From contig CAMBWG010000093.1 of the NCBI GenBank assembly GCA_945871415.1, positions 1-7,756 of the forward strand: a DNA stretch of 7,756 bases, in the 5' to 3' direction. Within the stretch, counting starts at the first letter, position 1, and each line of letters begins with the position of its first letter. The position numbers and the translations under genes are program-made. This document shows positions 6,061 through 7,756 of the stretch, piece by piece. Under the pieces are notes generated by a model, which searched no databases, was not told the origin of the DNA, and saw only the letters and a list, made by a program, of their open reading frames with translations. This stretch comes from an uncultured Desulfovibrio sp. (GTDB taxonomy: Bacteria; Desulfobacterota; Desulfovibrionia; Desulfovibrionales; Desulfovibrionaceae).

Positions 6061-6540
6061 TCAAAAAGGCTTTATTTCGTTGAGGCCGCGGGGCGGCCAG
6101 GTATAGTTCCAGACGGTTTCGATGGTGGCCAGATGGTACTGATGCCAGCGCTGCTTCGGCGGCGGCACGGCGGATTTGAGCTCCTCCAGCTGGTAGCGGC
6201 CCGCCAGCAGGCGGCAGGTCCAGACGGCCCGGCGCAGGCAGTCGTGCATCTCGGCCAGCAGCAGACCGGCCTGTTCCTGCGATTCGGGACTGTAGACGCC
6301 GAGCGCCAGCGCCACGGAGTCATGCAGCAGGGTCTTGTGGTCCGGCTCCAGCTCCACCTGCCCGTCCACCCAGCGCACGATCACAAAGGGGTAGCAGCCC
6401 TCCTCCTGATCTTCGGGCAGGCCGTGCAGAAAGACCTGCACGGGCCGCAGGCCATCGCCGTCGGGAGAGGGAAAGGGCAGGTCCCGCAGGGCTCCCCGCA
6501 CAAAATCGCGCAGTTCAAGCAACAACTGTCGGGAACTCAC
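6061..6540 (-). CDS. Probable tail terminator / tail completion protein (gpU or Mu gp37 slot)
   Basis: A 159-aa protein starting MSSRQLLLELRDFVRGALRD. The early helix is followed by 'YPFVIVRWVDGQVEL', then 'VALALGVYSPESQEQAGLLLAEMHDCLRRAV' and a C-terminal 'HQYHLATIETVWNY' strand. This layout is typical of phage tail terminator proteins: an N-terminal helix, a 'PFVIVR' strand, a 'LGVYS' strand, then the helix of the 'evl..l..al' type and a 'hyg.i.t.w' strand. They form a ring that ends tube growth and docks the head. Lambda gpU is about 131 aa. The start is a GTG at 6540 with GGGGG 5 bases upstream, 2 bases after the gpZ stop. The exact family is uncertain; position between gpZ and the sheath supports the role. 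Confidence 0.7.
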   Translation of the reverse strand: MSSRQLLLELRDFVRGALRDLPFPSPDGDGLRPVQVFLHGLPEDQEEGCYPFVIVRWVDGQVELEPDHKTLLHDSVALALGVYSPESQEQAGLLLAEMHDCLRRAVWTCRLLAGRYQLEELKSAVPPPKQRWHQYHLATIETVWNYTWPPRGLNEIKPF

Positions 6541-6542
6541 GG

Positions 6543-7151
6543 CTACCCCCGGACAAGGCCGGACAGCAGCACGTCCAGCTCATGGCGCAGACGCCCGGAA
6601 AAAACTGTTTCGGCCCGCTCAAGGAGGCGCTCCTGCGTATCCGCACGTTGCAGGGCCTGCACGGGCGTTGGGCCGTAGAGCATCTCCAGTTCCTGCCCGT
6701 GACGCACAAAGACGCCGTATCCGCCCTGGGGCTTGCGGATGACGAAGCTCTTGCTGCCGCCCGGCACATGGGAGCGGGCCGCATGGCGGGAGCCGTCCTT
6801 TCTGATCCGGACGCGCACGCCGTCCGCCGGTCTGCTGCCCGGCCGCTGCGGCCGGTTGGGCGTGGCCTCAAAATGGATCAGGCTCATGCCGGGGCGGCCG
6901 CGAACTTCAAGTGTCGCTTCAAGATTGCCACGGCCGGCACGTCGGGCCCGCACCTGCTCGAAAATGTCGTCCGGCCGGGCCGTGTAGGCTGTCCGGCCGA
7001 TGCGCAGGGCCTCGGCCCGCGCCGACTGCAGACCACGATTCAGGGCCCGGGCAAGGACAGTAAGCGCTTCCTGCCCGCTCAGGGCCGTCAGCGTGCGCTG
7101 CATGCGCCGCACGGCCGCGTCCATACCTTCGGCGGTGATGGTGATGCTCAC
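6543..7151 (-). CDS. Z: Minor tail protein Z-like (tail completion / neck)
   Basis: A 202-aa protein; lambda gpZ is about 192 aa. It starts MSITITAEGMDAAVRRMQRT and has a basic helical N-terminal half ('ALNRGLQSARAEALRIGRTAY', about 38-58), a middle 'ATLEVRGRPGMSLIHFEA', then 'GGSKSFVIRK...GGYGVFVRHG' and the hallmark 'LEMLYGPTPVQAL'. The L-x-x-L-Y-G-P-x-x-V-Q pattern near the C-terminus is characteristic of the gpZ family, which acts at the head-tail junction. The start is a GTG at 7151 that overlaps the previous stop (GTGA), with GGGAG 5 bases upstream. Confidence 0.85.
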   Translation of the reverse strand: MSITITAEGMDAAVRRMQRTLTALSGQEALTVLARALNRGLQSARAEALRIGRTAYTARPDDIFEQVRARRAGRGNLEATLEVRGRPGMSLIHFEATPNRPQRPGSRPADGVRVRIRKDGSRHAARSHVPGGSKSFVIRKPQGGYGVFVRHGQELEMLYGPTPVQALQRADTQERLLERAETVFSGRLRHELDVLLSGLVRG

Positions 7152-7492
7152 GTTCTCTCCCGATAAAGTCTGATGATTCGCAGGGCGTCGCCGCAGTCCG
7201 CGTCCAGCACCTGCCAGCGTTCCCCCCGGAAGGTGGTCGTCCGGCCGGGCAGCAGGGTGTCCGGCATGCGGTCGGCGGCGACAAAAACGGTCACGCCTTC
7301 GTAAGAGACGGCCTCGCGCCCGGCGTCGCCCAGCTCAAGTTCCAGCGGCTCAACGATACAGGGCACGTCCAGGTGTCCGGCCAGCTCCGCTGTTTCGGCA
7401 AATTCGCCCGTGTTGAGAAAGACGGCGTCCACGTCCTCGCGCAGCATGCGCCGGAAGGACAGCGGCTCAGGCAGGGCGCTTTTTTCGCTCAT
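7148..7492 (-). CDS. Head-tail connector, lambda gpFII-like attachment protein
   Basis: A 114-aa protein; lambda gpFII is about 117 aa. The pattern 'REDVDAVFLNTGEFAETAEL' followed by 'VPCIVEPLELE' and 'YEGVTVFVAADRMP' is characteristic of gpFII/attachment-type proteins, usually 'D.dvVFLN..EFa..h.i.g..v...' with a later 'V.dv..d.G.l.I.L'. Here the end reads 'WQVLDADCGDALRIIRLYRE'. The protein bridges the portal/neck to the tail terminator. The ATG at 7492 overlaps the preceding stop (ATGA), and a G-run (GGGGG) lies 5 bases upstream. Its place directly before gpZ repeats the lambda FII-Z order. Confidence 0.85.
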   Translation of the reverse strand: MSEKSALPEPLSFRRMLREDVDAVFLNTGEFAETAELAGHLDVPCIVEPLELELGDAGREAVSYEGVTVFVAADRMPDTLLPGRTTTFRGERWQVLDADCGDALRIIRLYRERT

Positions 7493-7756
7493 CCCTGCCC
7501 CCGTGCCAGAAGGTTATTGAGCCAGGCCACCAGCGCCGCCACGCCGCCAATTCCGAGAGCAGAAAGCAGCGTCCAGAGCAGGCCCGCGGCCCAGCGCGCG
7601 CCTAAAATGCGGCTCTTGTCATGCTCCAGCGCGGCAAGGCGGGCTTCATGCTCCCGGCAGCGGGCGTCGCGGCCGGAAAAATCCTGCACGGCAGAATCAA
7701 TTTTCTGCTCCAGACGCTGGCCCATGTTGCCCAGAGACTTTTCCAGCCTGCCGCCT
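7489..7756 (-). CDS. Coiled-coil protein with C-terminal membrane segment (5' end beyond window)
   Basis: The frame is open to the right edge, so the gene is probably cut. An internal ATG at 7725 would give 78 aa, but no clear ribosome site precedes it, and the in-frame residues before it (GGRLEKSLGN) continue the same amphipathic helix. The visible part has a charged coiled-coil-like stretch ('LEQKIDSAV ... CREHEARLAALEHDKSR'). A hydrophobic segment of about 25 residues follows ('AAGLLWTLLSALGIGGVAAL' and on), then a short polar tail. The topology recalls XhlA-type haemolysin/holin helper proteins and small phage membrane proteins, but I see no diagnostic motif. It overlaps the connector gene by ATGA, so it is part of the same operon. 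Confidence 0.65.
   Translation of the reverse strand, partial: GGRLEKSLGNMGQRLEQKIDSAVQDFSGRDARCREHEARLAALEHDKSRILGARWAAGLLWTLLSALGIGGVAALVAWLNNLLARGQG

Noticed and set aside
6044..6064. TTG start at 6064 for the small gene before the sheath
   Set aside because: It would begin inside the stop region of the preceding gene without a suitably spaced ribosome site, whereas the ATG at 6043 has one.
6582..7166. A plus-strand open frame of 194 codons opposite gpZ
   Set aside because: It lies wholly opposite the gpZ-like gene, shows no family features and has a biased composition typical of a shadow frame.

Overview
This window is a densely packed, GC-rich stretch of a tailed-phage late operon, most likely an integrated prophage. 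It encodes the neck and contractile tail of a myovirus. All credible genes lie on the minus strand and read right to left, with overlaps or gaps of 2 to about 20 bases. No tRNA, rRNA, CRISPR array, transposon, promoter or convincing terminator is visible, and no stretch over 300 bases lacks a gene. The high GC content and the protein style resemble prophages of Desulfovibrio/Bilophila-type bacteria. That is an impression from sequence style, not a demonstrated assignment.

In transcription order, from the right edge, the window begins with the 3' part of a coiled-coil plus membrane-segment protein (7489-7756, open at the edge). A lambda-style neck block follows: a gpFII-like head-tail connector (7148-7492), a gpZ-like minor tail/completion protein (6543-7151) and a probable tail terminator in the gpU slot (6061-6540). 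A small unknown protein (5789-6043) leads into the contractile tail shaft: tail sheath (4311-5792) and tail tube (3771-4298). Then come the tail assembly chaperone E (3444-3755), the tape measure protein (381-3314), a LysM-like tail protein X (182-391) and the start of the gpD-like hub protein (1-182, cut by the left edge).

The main non-obvious element is a probable programmed -1 ribosomal frameshift in the chaperone gene. A perfectly phased X XXY YYZ heptamer (G GGC CCT, 3489-3483) lies near the 3' end of E. The -1 frame then runs on for 59 codons to 3304. Translation of that frame gives a P2 gpE'-like tail motif (W-P-x-x-E-L-x-x-M). Two mutually exclusive hairpins lie just downstream, and the larger carries the E stop codon in its loop. 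The predicted products are E (103 aa) and E-E' (150 aa). A plain ORF search misses E' because it has no good start of its own.

Together the genes would join a filled head to a tail: connector and terminator cap the tail, the tube polymerises along the tape measure with chaperone help, the sheath assembles around it, and X and D belong to the baseplate/hub end. The order mixes lambda (FII-Z-U, chaperone, tape measure) with P2/Mu (sheath-tube-E-E'-T and X-D), so the module looks mosaic.
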